Shown here piece after piece: positions 17,994 through 26,783 of a stretch of 64,000 nucleotides of DNA (the stretch's first letter is position 1; each line of letters opens with the position of its first letter). A program made the position numbers and the translations under genes. Origin of the DNA: Desulfobacter sp. (lineage in GTDB: Bacteria > Desulfobacterota > Desulfobacteria > Desulfobacterales > Desulfobacteraceae); NCBI GenBank assembly GCA_028768545.1, contig CP054838.1:4709001-4773000 (forward strand), written 5' to 3'. A model generated the notes under the pieces. That model was given only the letters and a program-made list of their open reading frames with translations. It was not told the origin of the DNA and ran no database searches.

Positions 17994-18972
17994 GTTGACC
18001 ATGGACCACGAGGCCTGCCACACGGATCGGGAAACCATGTCTGACCAGCGCAGGGCATTGCCCGGGGCCATAGAAAAAATCATGAACTCTCTGGAAGATG
18101 ACCATTGTTTTGCCCATATCGGAGATGCACCCATCCATTTTTCAACCTCCGTACGTGAAATGATCGACAAGTTCAGGGAAATTTTATTCCCGGGATATTT
18201 TTCCAAAGAAAAGGTGGATGAAGCCAACCTGCCCTTTCACATGGGCCAGGCCGTATCAAGGCTTTTTGATATTCTCTCCGAACAGGTCATCCATGTGCTT
18301 CGCCACGACTGCCTGCGATATGACCAGGTCTGTTCCGAATGCGAGCCCAGGGGAAACAAGGTGGCCTTAGAGGTGATCAAGGCCATACCCGAACTTCGCT
18401 CCTGCCTGTCTGAAGATGTCAGAGGCGCCTTTGACGGGGATCCTGCAGCCAAAAGCCATGATGAGGTCATTTTTTCCTATCCAGGCCTTTATGCCATTAC
18501 CGTATACAGGATTGCCAATATCCTCCACAGCCTCAAGGTGCCCCAACTGCCCAGAATCATGTCGGAAGATGCCCACAGCCTCACCGGGATCGACATTCAT
18601 CCCGGGGCCGTTATCGGCAAGCGCTTTGTCATTGACCACGGCACCGGCATTGTTATCGGAGAGACCTCTGTGATCGGCAACAATGTGAGAATTTACCAGA
18701 ATGTCACCATTGGCGCCCTGTCCCTGCCCCCCAATGCAGGGGAAAAACTCAGGTGGGCCAAACGCCATCCCACGATAGAAGATGACGTGATTGTCTATTC
18801 AGGCGCAACCATTCTGGGCGGAGAAACCGTTGTGGGTGCCCGGTCTGTGGTTGGAGGCAACGTATGGATCACCCAGTCCATTCCGGCCGATACCAAGGTC
18901 TTTATAGAAGAGCCAAGACTGATTTACAAAAACCAGGAAAAAATAAAGGGGTCCCATGAAAAAAATATCTGA
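17986..18972 (+). CDS. cysE: Serine O-acetyltransferase (EpsC type)
   Basis: A 328-aa enzyme that acetylates L-serine with acetyl-CoA to give O-acetylserine, the first step of cysteine synthesis. It has an N-terminal helical domain and a C-terminal left-handed beta-helix with hexapeptide repeats: TGIDIHPGAVIGKRFVIDHG, then VIGETSVIGNNVRIYQNVTIG, with catalytic His and Asp in these. It is longer than E. coli CysE, fitting the EpsC type. An AAGGAA site precedes ATG 17986. It overlaps cysK by 17 bases. Confidence 0.93.
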   Translation: MNKLTMDHEACHTDRETMSDQRRALPGAIEKIMNSLEDDHCFAHIGDAPIHFSTSVREMIDKFREILFPGYFSKEKVDEANLPFHMGQAVSRLFDILSEQVIHVLRHDCLRYDQVCSECEPRGNKVALEVIKAIPELRSCLSEDVRGAFDGDPAAKSHDEVIFSYPGLYAITVYRIANILHSLKVPQLPRIMSEDAHSLTGIDIHPGAVIGKRFVIDHGTGIVIGETSVIGNNVRIYQNVTIGALSLPPNAGEKLRWAKRHPTIEDDVIVYSGATILGGETVVGARSVVGGNVWITQSIPADTKVFIEEPRLIYKNQEKIKGSHEKNI

Positions 18973-19873
18973 CGTCACCCAGGCATGCGGCAATACCCCT
19001 CTGGTCTATCTGGAAAAACCCTCCCAAGACTGCGGGGCCTCTCTTTTTGCCAAGCTCGAATATTTCAATCCCCTGTCCAGTGTAAAGGACAGGATCGGGC
19101 AGGCCATGATCCAGGAAGCCATCAAAAGCAAAAAAATCGACAAAAAGACCCTGATTGTCGAGCCCACCTCGGGCAACACCGGCATTGCCCTTGCCTTTGT
19201 CTCCCGGGTCAAAGGGCTTAAACTCATATTGACCATGCCCGACACCATGAGCCTTGAACGGCGCAGGCTATTGATCCACTTAGGCGCCGAACTGGTGCTC
19301 ACCCCCGGAACCCAGGGGATGAAAGGGGCCATTGAAGAGGCGCACAGGATAGTAGACGCCCATGGCAACGCCTTTATGCCGGACCAATTCTCAAACCCTG
19401 CCAACCCAAGAATCCACAGAAAAACAACCGGACCTGAAATCTGGGACGCCCTTGAAGGAGACATCGATATTTTTGTGGCCGGGGTGGGCACCGGCGGCAC
19501 CATCACAGGCGTGTCAGAATTTATCAAGGAAAAAAAGCCCGGCCTTGTCACCCTTGCGGTTGAGCCCAAAGACTCGCCTGTGATCTCAGGGGGAAATCCC
19601 GGCCCCCACGCCATCCAGGGTATCGGTGCGGGGTTTATCCCGGACAATTTAAACCAGAAGATCATTGACCGGATTTTCCAGATTGAATCTGCCCATGCCC
19701 TGGCCGGTGCCAGAAGGCTTGCAAAAGACTGCGGCATTCTTTGCGGCATCTCTTCAGGAGCCAATTTCCATGCGGCATTTGAAACCGGGAAAAAACATCC
19801 CGGTTCATCCATTGTCTTTGTGGCCTGTGATACAGGAGAACGATATATCAGCACAAACCTGTTCATGGACTGA
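18956..19873 (+). CDS. cysK: Cysteine synthase (O-acetylserine sulfhydrylase)
   Basis: A 305-aa PLP enzyme that makes cysteine from O-acetylserine and sulfide. The PLP lysine is in SSVKDRIGQAMI (about residue 44), the Asn loop is TSGNTGIALAF, the phosphate-binding loop is GTGGTITGV, and GISSGANFHAA closes the site. Its start overlaps the end of cysE (AGGGGTCCC before the ATG), so the two form a coupled pair able to assemble the cysteine synthase complex. In a sulfate reducer sulfide is freely available. Confidence 0.95.
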   Translation: MKKISDVTQACGNTPLVYLEKPSQDCGASLFAKLEYFNPLSSVKDRIGQAMIQEAIKSKKIDKKTLIVEPTSGNTGIALAFVSRVKGLKLILTMPDTMSLERRRLLIHLGAELVLTPGTQGMKGAIEEAHRIVDAHGNAFMPDQFSNPANPRIHRKTTGPEIWDALEGDIDIFVAGVGTGGTITGVSEFIKEKKPGLVTLAVEPKDSPVISGGNPGPHAIQGIGAGFIPDNLNQKIIDRIFQIESAHALAGARRLAKDCGILCGISSGANFHAAFETGKKHPGSSIVFVACDTGERYISTNLFMD

Positions 19874-19947
19874 TCCTGAATCTTTGTTTTTTTACTTGCC
19901 AACCTGATTTCTATGCATAAATTAAAGCATTTAAATCAGGGGCATTT

Positions 19948-20820
19948 ATGAACCAGAAATTAAACGGGGTGTTGTTCGGGCTGGCAGCGTTTACAGCCTG
20001 GGGGTTTTTACCGGTCTATTGGAAACAGATGCAGGCGGTCAATGCCTTTGAGATTCTCTGCCACCGCATTGTCTGGTCATGTCTTTTTCTTGGGGGCATC
20101 ATTTCCTTTCAAAAAAGGTGGGATGAGGTTTTTAATATCATCCACAATCCAACAGCCCTGATCCGCCTTGTCATCAGCGGGCTGCTCATCGGTCTTAACT
20201 GGTTTATCTATATCTGGGCCGTGAATTCGGGCCGGGTGGTGGAAACCAGCCTGGGATATTATATCAACCCCATGATCAATGTGCTTTTAGGATTTCTTCT
20301 CCTAGGAGAACGGTTCAGCAGGCTTCAGTGGATTGCCGTGCTTTTGGCCATGACAGGGGTGATCTATTCCCTGGCCGCATACGGGTCATTGCCCCTGTTT
20401 GCACTGACCCTGGCCGTTACCTTTGCCCTGTACGGCTTTTCAAGAAAAAAAATTGAAGCAGCCCCCATCCCGGGCCTGTTCATTGAAACCCTGGTCTTGT
20501 TCGTTCCGGCCCTGGCCTATATCGGATTCAGAATCGGTTTGGGCACCACCCCATTTATTCAGGAAACAGGCATCACCCTCTGGTGCCTGGGATCCGGAGT
20601 GGTGACCAGCCTTCCGCTGCTCTGGTTTGCATCGGCTGCCAAACGGCTGAACCTGTCCACCATCGGCATCCTCCAGTATCTGGCACCCTCGATCGCCTTT
20701 GTCCTCGGCGTCTTTGTCTACCAGGAGCCCTTTACCCGCCACAGCTTAGTCACCTTTGCCTTTATCTGGGCAGGAGTGGTCCTCTATATACGGGAATCCT
20801 GGAAAGCATCCCGGCAATAG
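19948..20820 (+). CDS. rarD: RarD-type EamA transporter
   Basis: A 290-aa inner-membrane protein with ten predicted helices in two EamA halves. The N-terminus GVLFGLAAFTAWGFLPVYWK is the RarD signature, and EILCHRIVWS and the ETSLGYYINPMINVLLG block follow. RarD proteins belong to the drug/metabolite transporter superfamily; the substrate is unknown. It is separated from cysK by 75 bases and could be read through from it. A terminator hairpin follows. Confidence 0.88.
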   Translation: MNQKLNGVLFGLAAFTAWGFLPVYWKQMQAVNAFEILCHRIVWSCLFLGGIISFQKRWDEVFNIIHNPTALIRLVISGLLIGLNWFIYIWAVNSGRVVETSLGYYINPMINVLLGFLLLGERFSRLQWIAVLLAMTGVIYSLAAYGSLPLFALTLAVTFALYGFSRKKIEAAPIPGLFIETLVLFVPALAYIGFRIGLGTTPFIQETGITLWCLGSGVVTSLPLLWFASAAKRLNLSTIGILQYLAPSIAFVLGVFVYQEPFTRHSLVTFAFIWAGVVLYIRESWKASRQ

Positions 20821-20834
20821 CGCCCATAAAAAAA

Positions 20835-20869
20835 GGCCTGAACCCCTAATATCTATGCGGGTTCAGGCC
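20835..20869. terminator. Terminator between rarD and nifS
   Basis: GGCCTGAACCC at 20835-20845 pairs with GGGTTCAGGCC at 20859-20869. On the minus strand it is followed by seven T, so it is a good terminator for the nifU-nifS operon. The plus-strand side lacks a T-run. Confidence 0.85.
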
Positions 20870-20890
20870 CACGCTTGGACAAAACAATAA

Positions 20891-22063
20891 TCAGATCATT
20901 TTTCCGTCTTTCCAAAAAGGAGACATCTGCCGAAGCTTGTCAATGGCCGGAACCAGGGTCTCGACAATGAGGTCCATTTCCTCTCTGGTATTATAGTGGG
21001 ACAGAGAAAAACGAATGGTGCCATGGGCAGATTTAAAGGGCACTTCCATGGCCATGAGCACATGGGAGGGATCCAGGGAACCCGAGGTACAGGCAGACCC
21101 GGAGGAGGCGCATATCCCTTTTCTGTCCAAAAGCATGAGAATGGATTCCCCTTCCACCGCATCAAAGCCCATGGATAATGTATTGGGAAGGCGGTTCTCT
21201 GTGTCCCCGTTCACCGAGGTGGCGGGAATCTCTTTTAAAAGCCGGGATTCAAGATAATCCCTTAAGCCCTTTACCTGGGTGTCCATCAGGCCAAGGTTTT
21301 CCTTTGCCAGTTCACAGGCCTTTCCAAGCCCGATAATGGCGGCAGTGTTTTCCGTGCCCCCCCGGCGGCCCCCTTCCTGGTGTCCGCCAATGAGAAAGGG
21401 TAAAAATTTAAACCCCTTTTTTACATAAAGGACCCCCACCCCCTTGGGCGCATGAATTTTATGACCGGACAAGGAAAGCATATCCACGCCCGCAGCTTTC
21501 ACATCAATCTCCACCTTGCCCGTGGCCTGGACCGCATCCGTATGGAAAAGAATACCTTTTTCCTTTGCCTTTTGGGCAATTTCTTCAATGGGAAATATCA
21601 CCCCGGTCTCATTATTTGCCCACATCAGAGAAATAAGAGCAGTATTCTGGGTCATGCTTTCATACAGGATATCTGTATCCAGCCGCCCCTTTTTATCCAC
21701 AGGCACAAAGGTGACCTCATACCCCTGGGTCTGAGCCAGATGGGAAAATAAATTCTTGATGGCCGGGTGCTCCACCACCGAGGTGATCAAATGCTTTTTT
21801 TCAGGAAAGGCTTTAATGGCGGCGTTTATGGCGGCATTGTCACTCTCTGTCCCGCAGGAGGTAAATACGATCTCCTCGGGCTGGGCATTGATCAACTGGG
21901 CCACCTGCTGCCGGGCCCTGCGTATCTTTTTCCCCACTTCATCCCCAAAGGTATACATGGACGAAGGGTTTCCGTAAAACTGGCCCAAAAAGGGAACCAT
22001 GGTTTCAATTACCTCATCTGCGACCTTGGTGGTGGCATTGTTGTCCGTATAAATCACATCCAT
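20891..22063 (-). CDS. nifS: Cysteine desulfurase NifS/IscS
   Basis: A 390-aa PLP enzyme that takes sulfur from cysteine as a persulfide for Fe-S cluster assembly. The PLP lysine is Lys202 (SGHKIHAPKG) and the persulfide Cys is Cys325 in the SSGSACTSGS loop. YTDNNATTKV at the N-terminus and GGRRGGTENT are conserved in the class I NifS/IscS group. It lies 11 bases after nifU and is cotranscribed with it. No nif genes are nearby, so general Fe-S supply is likely. Confidence 0.95.
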   Translation of the reverse strand: MDVIYTDNNATTKVADEVIETMVPFLGQFYGNPSSMYTFGDEVGKKIRRARQQVAQLINAQPEEIVFTSCGTESDNAAINAAIKAFPEKKHLITSVVEHPAIKNLFSHLAQTQGYEVTFVPVDKKGRLDTDILYESMTQNTALISLMWANNETGVIFPIEEIAQKAKEKGILFHTDAVQATGKVEIDVKAAGVDMLSLSGHKIHAPKGVGVLYVKKGFKFLPFLIGGHQEGGRRGGTENTAAIIGLGKACELAKENLGLMDTQVKGLRDYLESRLLKEIPATSVNGDTENRLPNTLSMGFDAVEGESILMLLDRKGICASSGSACTSGSLDPSHVLMAMEVPFKSAHGTIRFSLSHYNTREEMDLIVETLVPAIDKLRQMSPFWKDGKMI

Positions 22064-22074
22064 GGCGTATTTCC

Positions 22075-22644
22075 TTAATTTTCCTGTGCCTGTTTTGCGG
22101 TTTCAATCACCTCTTCAATCCGGTCCAGGCATTGTCCGCATCCCCCGCCGGCCTTGAGGTAATGGGTCACATCTTCGGTGGTTTCAAGCCCGTTGGTTTT
22201 GACCGCATCAATAATTTCAAGGTCAGTGACATCAAAGCATTCGCAGACCACTTCGCCGGGTTTGGCAAGGATCTGTATCCCCCTGAAATCGGCAATGGCT
22301 TTTTTCAAGGCAGACTGCCCCATGACCGAGCAATGCATTTTTTCCTTGGGCAACCCCCCTAAATAATCAGCGATATCGTCATTGGTTACACGGGCGGCCT
22401 CGTCTAAGGTCATGCCCTTGATAATTTCGGTAAGGGCCGAAGAAGAGGCCACAGCGCTTGCGCAGCCAAATGTCATAAAAGAGGCATCAATGATCCGCTC
22501 ATTCTCATTCACCTTTAAAAACAGCTTTAAGGCATCCCCGCAATTGAGGGAACCAGTTTCTCCTACAGCATTGGCATCTTCCATCTCACCGACATTTTTA
22601 GGATTTAAAAAATGTTCTTTGACCTTATCTGTGTAATCCCACAT
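22075..22644 (-). CDS. nifU: Fe-S scaffold protein NifU-like (IscU + BFD [2Fe-2S] domains)
   Basis: A 189-aa protein with an N-terminal IscU scaffold (Cys35 in LNCGDALK, Cys61 in TFGCASAVASSSA, Cys105 in KMHCSVMGQSAL) and a C-terminal BFD-like [2Fe-2S] domain (CECF at 134-136, GGGCGQCL at 169-172). It lacks the Nfu domain of full NifU, as is usual in sulfate reducers. It assembles clusters with the downstream NifS. A plausible promoter lies about 60-90 bases upstream. Confidence 0.93.
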   Translation of the reverse strand: MWDYTDKVKEHFLNPKNVGEMEDANAVGETGSLNCGDALKLFLKVNENERIIDASFMTFGCASAVASSSALTEIIKGMTLDEAARVTNDDIADYLGGLPKEKMHCSVMGQSALKKAIADFRGIQILAKPGEVVCECFDVTDLEIIDAVKTNGLETTEDVTHYLKAGGGCGQCLDRIEEVIETAKQAQEN

Positions 22645-22705
22645 GATTTTTCTCCTTGTTCCGCTTTACAAAATGCCCTGTTCAGGGATCGGATATCTGG
22701 ATAAA

Positions 22706-22734
22706 AGAATACTACAGGGTGGTAGATTGTCAAC
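22706..22734 (-). promoter_or_regulatory. Predicted sigma-70 promoter of nifU-nifS
   Basis: On the minus strand TTGACA (22734-22729) and TATTCT (22711-22706) are 17 bases apart. The spacer contains CTAC and GTAG half-sites in inverted order, a possible operator for an Rrf2/IscR-like repressor. The operator is inference. Confidence 0.5.
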
Positions 22735-22803
22735 ATGGTCATTTGAATATTTTCCCGTTTCTTGATTTATCCGTTTCCCGATGTCTCCAGACAACCTGGC
22801 AAT

Positions 22804-23553
22804 TTAATTTGCAAAAAACGAGCCTGAGCGCAACCGGACCGGGATGGGTTTGCCGATGGAGATCAGGCCGGGATCTGAACAGGGATCCATGACCACATCC
22901 CGTGTAATGATTCTCACCCCGTTTTCAACCGCCCAGACCAGCTTATCCCCATAGACCGGATCAATGTCCCAGGCCGGCGCAAATGAATTTGCATCCATGC
23001 GCTGGATCAGATAAAAAATAACGGCCCCATGTCCCTGTTGACGAAGCATGACCAGTTCTTCCAGATGCTTTTGCCCCCTGAGCGTAACTGCATCGGGAAA
23101 CATGGCACGGCCTGCTTCGACCAGGGTACAATTTTTAATTTCAACATAGCAGCGCTTGCCGCGCTCATCTTCGAGCAAAAGGTCCAGCCGGGTATGAGCA
23201 GAGGTCTTGACCTCAGACCTGACCCGGGTATATTCGTCCAACTCCTCCACCAGGTGGTTTTCAATGGCCTGTTTCACCAGCCGGTTAGGTACCTGGGTGT
23301 TGATGCCGATATACGAGTCTTTTGTCTGGATCACTTCCCAGGTATATTTAAGCTTGCGTTTCGGGTTGTCGCTTTGGGACACCCAGACCCGTGCCCCGGC
23401 TTCGGCACACCCGCGCATGGAGCCTGAGTTCGGACAATGAGCGGTGATCACGTCCCCCGTGTCCAGTTCAATATCGGCTAAAAACCGTTTATACCGTTTG
23501 ATGAGTCTTCCCTGAATCAGGAAAGGCAGTTCATATCCTTTGTAAACTGTCAT
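22804..23553 (-). CDS. sfsA: SfsA family DNA/RNA nuclease-like protein
   Basis: A 249-aa protein of the SfsA family, first named for sugar fermentation stimulation and later seen to have a nuclease fold. CPNSGSMRGCAEAGARVWVSQS and DLLLEDERGKRCYVEIKNCTL (nuclease-like Asp and ExK) are diagnostic, as are FPDAVTLRGQKHLEEL and the C-terminal FAPAWDIDPVYG. The biological role is unsettled. It is a single gene. Confidence 0.92.
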   Translation of the reverse strand: MTVYKGYELPFLIQGRLIKRYKRFLADIELDTGDVITAHCPNSGSMRGCAEAGARVWVSQSDNPKRKLKYTWEVIQTKDSYIGINTQVPNRLVKQAIENHLVEELDEYTRVRSEVKTSAHTRLDLLLEDERGKRCYVEIKNCTLVEAGRAMFPDAVTLRGQKHLEELVMLRQQGHGAVIFYLIQRMDANSFAPAWDIDPVYGDKLVWAVENGVRIITRDVVMDPCSDPGLISIGKPIPVRLRSGSFFAN

Positions 23554-23655
23554 GAATATCCTTTTTTTAAATAAAACGTCTGCTAACCTATTACAATGAT
23601 AAGAGTTTCATTTTTGGCCGGGAACAAATACCATGCCCCGGCCAGTTTCTGCCCT

Positions 23656-24462
23656 TTAGGGTATGCCGGATAACAAATACCGAGATAAATCTTTTAAATC
23701 CATCTGATCCCGTATGCCAAACCGGGTCAGGGCAAAATCGTACTTGACCGGATCATGGGGCTCAATCTGCCGAAATCCCCGGGTGATCTCAAGGGCGCAC
23801 CCCTTGTTGGCCGCTTTTTTTTGGGTAAAGCCCATGAGGGTCCCGATTTTATAAATATGGGTATCAATGGGATACACCAGTTCCGAGGGGGACAAGGTAG
23901 ACCAGCCGCCTGGATCCACCTCGTCTTTGCGCACCATCCACCGCAAAAAAAGAAAACTTCGCTTGCAGGCTGAATTTTTTCGGGGATCTGCCAAAAGATG
24001 GCCTGGATCCCCGGATTCTAAAATTGTCTGGTACATGGCTGTCAGCCCCTGAACCGGACCGGCAGAGGTTGGGGCCGACAAAAAACAGCCTTCCAGAGAG
24101 CCATGGGTTTTAAGAATATTTTGAATCCCGCTAAAAAGGCTGCACAAATGGGCCTCTGTGGCAAACCGATATTTAAACCCCCTAAACCTGTTTTGGATCT
24201 GATCCAAACTGGACCGGGTTAAAAATCTATGGGGAGAATCTCCCAGCTCAGCCAGCACATGGCCAACGGTTTTCATGATCATGCCCACCCGGCCGTAGGC
24301 CAGGCATGAGGCCACCATCCCAACGATTTCCCGGTCTTGAATTTCAGGGTAATCGTAAAGAAACAACAGGGGATCAGGATCCACAAACGCTCTTTTAGTA
24401 TACCGTTCATAAAGGGTATCAAGCTTTTGTTTAAATTTTTTATCCTTTTGTTTTCCCGGCAT
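23656..24462 (-). CDS. TIGR02757 (DUF2400) family protein
   Basis: A 268-aa protein with the TIGR02757 hallmarks: FVDPDPLLFLYDYP, EIVGMVASCLAYGRV, RKNSACKRSFLFLRWMVRKDEVDPGGW and VYPIDTHIYKIG. Its helical core resembles the HhH-GPD DNA glycosylase fold, but no function has been shown. The C-terminal RFGIRDQMD and conserved His and Asp are kept. It starts on ATG and is a single gene with no clear partner. Confidence 0.85.
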   Translation of the reverse strand: MPGKQKDKKFKQKLDTLYERYTKRAFVDPDPLLFLYDYPEIQDREIVGMVASCLAYGRVGMIMKTVGHVLAELGDSPHRFLTRSSLDQIQNRFRGFKYRFATEAHLCSLFSGIQNILKTHGSLEGCFLSAPTSAGPVQGLTAMYQTILESGDPGHLLADPRKNSACKRSFLFLRWMVRKDEVDPGGWSTLSPSELVYPIDTHIYKIGTLMGFTQKKAANKGCALEITRGFRQIEPHDPVKYDFALTRFGIRDQMDLKDLSRYLLSGIP

Positions 24463-24660
24463 CTTCTTTCCAATGGTCTGTTAGAATTTTATCTGTATCT
24501 GTCCCAAGCCCTTGCCGCAATCCCCTTCCACAATAATTAAAAGCAAGATAAGGGCCAGACCCGATCTCGATCCTGGGGCTGGCCTGGATTTTCACTTGAC
24601 AGGATTTTACCCTTGGCCGTAAAATACTATTTTTCAATTATTATCATTTAAGGAGACCAG

Positions 24661-25518
24661 ATGCTGCAGGAAAAAAAAATCGGGTTTATCGGCAGCGGCA
24701 ACATGGGCGAAGCATTGGTCAGCGGCCTTGTGCTGTCCAAGGCGGCAAAGCCTGAAAATATCATTTGCTCGGATATTGATACCACACTTTTACAAAAGGT
24801 TCAGTCAAAATACGGAATAAAGACCACCACGGACAATATTCAGGTCTGTAAGGAATCGGAAATCATCATCTATGCCACAAAGCCCCAGATCCTGGGATCG
24901 GTCCTCAAACAGACCGCACCGGCCCTGAACAAGACCAAGCTGGTGATTTCCATTGCCGCAGGGGTGCCTTTGGCAGCCATTGCCGCAGGGCTGGACAAAG
25001 AGCTGCGTCTGATCCGGTCCATGCCCAATATCTGCGCCTTTGTCAAAGAAAGCGCCACAGCCATTGCCGCAGGTCAATTTGTAGTGGACGGGGATGTGAA
25101 ACTGGCAAGAGCCATATTTGACTCTGTGGGCGAAACCGTGTTTATCCAGGAAAATGTACTCATGGATGCCTTTACCGGCTTGAGCGGGTCAGGACCGGCC
25201 TATATTTTCACCATTGTGGATGCCATGGCAGATGCAGGGGTTAAGATGGGGTTGTCCAGAAAAGACTCATTGTTTTTATCCACCCAGACAATTTTAGGGG
25301 CAGCCCGGATGCTTTTAGAGTCCAAGGAACACCCGGGCCAGCTCAAGGACAGGGTGGCATCACCCGGGGGCACGGCCATCGCCGGTATCCACACCCTGGA
25401 ACAGGGAGGGTTGAGAACCACCCTGATCAATGCCGTGGAATCTGCAGCAAAACGGTCAAAGGAGCTGGGAGATATGATGGTCAAAGATTTTATCGAAAAC
25501 TCCAAGAACGGCAAATAA
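24661..25518 (+). CDS. proC: Pyrroline-5-carboxylate reductase
   Basis: A 285-aa NADPH-dependent enzyme for the last step of proline synthesis. The Rossmann motif GFIGSGNMGEAL is near residue 8. KPQILGSVL, LIRSMPNICAFV and the C-terminal signature GLSGSGPAYIF with SPGGTAIAGIHTLEQGG are all ProC marks. AAGGAGA lies nine bases before the ATG. The gene is flanked by a strong terminator. Confidence 0.95.
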   Translation: MLQEKKIGFIGSGNMGEALVSGLVLSKAAKPENIICSDIDTTLLQKVQSKYGIKTTTDNIQVCKESEIIIYATKPQILGSVLKQTAPALNKTKLVISIAAGVPLAAIAAGLDKELRLIRSMPNICAFVKESATAIAAGQFVVDGDVKLARAIFDSVGETVFIQENVLMDAFTGLSGSGPAYIFTIVDAMADAGVKMGLSRKDSLFLSTQTILGAARMLLESKEHPGQLKDRVASPGGTAIAGIHTLEQGGLRTTLINAVESAAKRSKELGDMMVKDFIENSKNGK

Positions 25519-25523
25519 AAAAA

Positions 25524-25561
25524 CCATGGCCCGGAATCTTAGGGCAGACTCCGGGCCATGG
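25524..25561. terminator. Terminator after proC
   Basis: CCATGGCCCGGA (25524-25535) pairs perfectly with TCCGGGCCATGG (25550-25561). It lacks a T-run on the plus side. On the minus strand it is followed by T-rich sequence. Confidence 0.7.
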
Positions 25562-25601
25562 CCCTGGCAAAGGAACGTTAAGGAGGCGGTTATGGGTTTA
25601 A

Positions 25602-25628
25602 ATAAAAACAGTGGTTAACTGTTTTTAT
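25602..25628 (-). terminator. Terminator of the DVU0772-type gene
   Basis: ATAAAAACAGT and ACTGTTTTTAT form an 11-bp stem with a five-base loop that overlaps the TAA stop of the minus-strand gene. The T-run is part of the stem. Confidence 0.75.
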
Positions 25629-25978
25629 ACGTCAAGTTCCTTTTTAAGCCAGTCACGAACTTTCCCTTCAACGGCATATACCCCTTTGTATTTTCCGATC
25701 CCCTGAAGAAACTCAGCTTCAAGATCCTTGGGAAGCTTGAAATTGCCAAGCTCTTCCGAATCAAACCCCTTTCTTCGAACCAGGGTGAGGATGGGCTGTT
25801 TTTTCCAGGTATTGATCACAAAGTAAACGGTTTCATTATCATTATCCCTGGAATTGTAATAACTCTGGGACCTTAAGGGCCCCCACTCCAGATGAAGTGC
25901 AATGGCCTCTTCAGGCGTCATTTCCCAATCCACTGAATTTACTAGGTTAAGGTTTTTTCTTATTTCATGAAGTCTCAT
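25625..25978 (-). CDS. DVU0772-type protein
   Basis: A 117-aa soluble protein that fits the DVU0772 family of sulfate reducers: NSVDWEMTPEEAIALHLEWG at the N-terminus, then SYYNSRDNDNETVYFVINTW and a C-terminal EGKVRDWLKKEL. The function is unknown; the family is conserved and often highly expressed. GGAGG-like bases precede the ATG. Confidence 0.75.
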   Translation of the reverse strand: MRLHEIRKNLNLVNSVDWEMTPEEAIALHLEWGPLRSQSYYNSRDNDNETVYFVINTWKKQPILTLVRRKGFDSEELGNFKLPKDLEAEFLQGIGKYKGVYAVEGKVRDWLKKELDV

Positions 25979-26137
25979 TTTCCCTCCATTTTATTCAGGT
26001 TAAACAATTTCATAAAATATTGTAAAAGCAAGCACTGTGCCAACAAAGCCAAAGGCAAATTTATTGCTTTAATTACAGAGAGTTATATTTTTTTTCAAAA
26101 GAAAATAGGATAGAGAAGGAAGGATGATACAAGATAA

Positions 26138-26181
26138 GAGACAGTCATACAGAGACACTATTGTCTCTGTATGACTGTCTC
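26138..26181. repeat. Perfect 20-bp inverted repeat downstream of rubrerythrin
   Basis: The 20-base arm at 26138-26157 (starting GAGACAGTC) is the exact reverse complement of 26162-26181, with a four-base loop. It sits just after the rubrerythrin stop. There is no T-run on either strand, so it may be a processing or stability hairpin rather than a classical terminator. Confidence 0.8.
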
Positions 26182-26196
26182 AATTAACCCTACCGA

Positions 26197-26772
26197 TTAA
26201 TAGTTTTCGCAGAGAATTTCAAAATACCCCTGGGGCTTAACACAGCCCGGACATTTATCAGGAGCGCGCTTGCCCAAATGGATATAACCGCAGCCCAGGC
26301 AGCGCCATTTTTGTTCCTCTTTTCGTGAAAAACTATTATCCTTGTCAATGTTGTCAGCCAGGTGTAAGAAAAGCTGTTCATGATAATTTTCAGATACAAT
26401 AATGGCCTCAAAGGTATCTGCAGCCCTTTCAAACCCCTCTTTGCGGGCGTCTTGAGCAAAGCCTGCATACATGTCGTAGCTCACATAATGCTCAAGTTCT
26501 GCAGAGGAGAGAAGATTGGCATGGGTGTTTTGTATCACGCCTGAAGGAAAAGACCAGTTCACAGGCAGGTGCCCCCCGTTGAAAAATTTGAAAAACCTCA
26601 GGGCATGTTCAAATTCCTGGTCTGCGGTTTCCTTGAATAATTTGGCGATCTGGATAAACCCCTCGTCCTGGGCCCGGTCCGCAAAAAAATCGTATCGGGT
26701 TCTGGCCTGGGTCTCTGCGGCAAAGGATGCCTGGAGATTGAGGGCGGTCTGGCTCTCCCTGAACTTACCCAT
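26197..26772 (-). CDS. Rubrerythrin
   Basis: A 191-aa non-heme iron protein that reduces peroxide in anaerobes. The ferritin-like diiron domain (1-145) has the Glu and ExxH ligands (AAETQARTRY, ETADQEFEHAL, SENYHEQLF), and a C-terminal rubredoxin domain has WRCLGCGYIH and DKCPGC. The order and length are those of classical rubrerythrin. It lies 11 bases after the small ferredoxin gene and is probably cotranscribed. Confidence 0.95.
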   Translation of the reverse strand: MGKFRESQTALNLQASFAAETQARTRYDFFADRAQDEGFIQIAKLFKETADQEFEHALRFFKFFNGGHLPVNWSFPSGVIQNTHANLLSSAELEHYVSYDMYAGFAQDARKEGFERAADTFEAIIVSENYHEQLFLHLADNIDKDNSFSRKEEQKWRCLGCGYIHLGKRAPDKCPGCVKPQGYFEILCENY

Positions 26773-26783
26773 AAATGTCCCCT

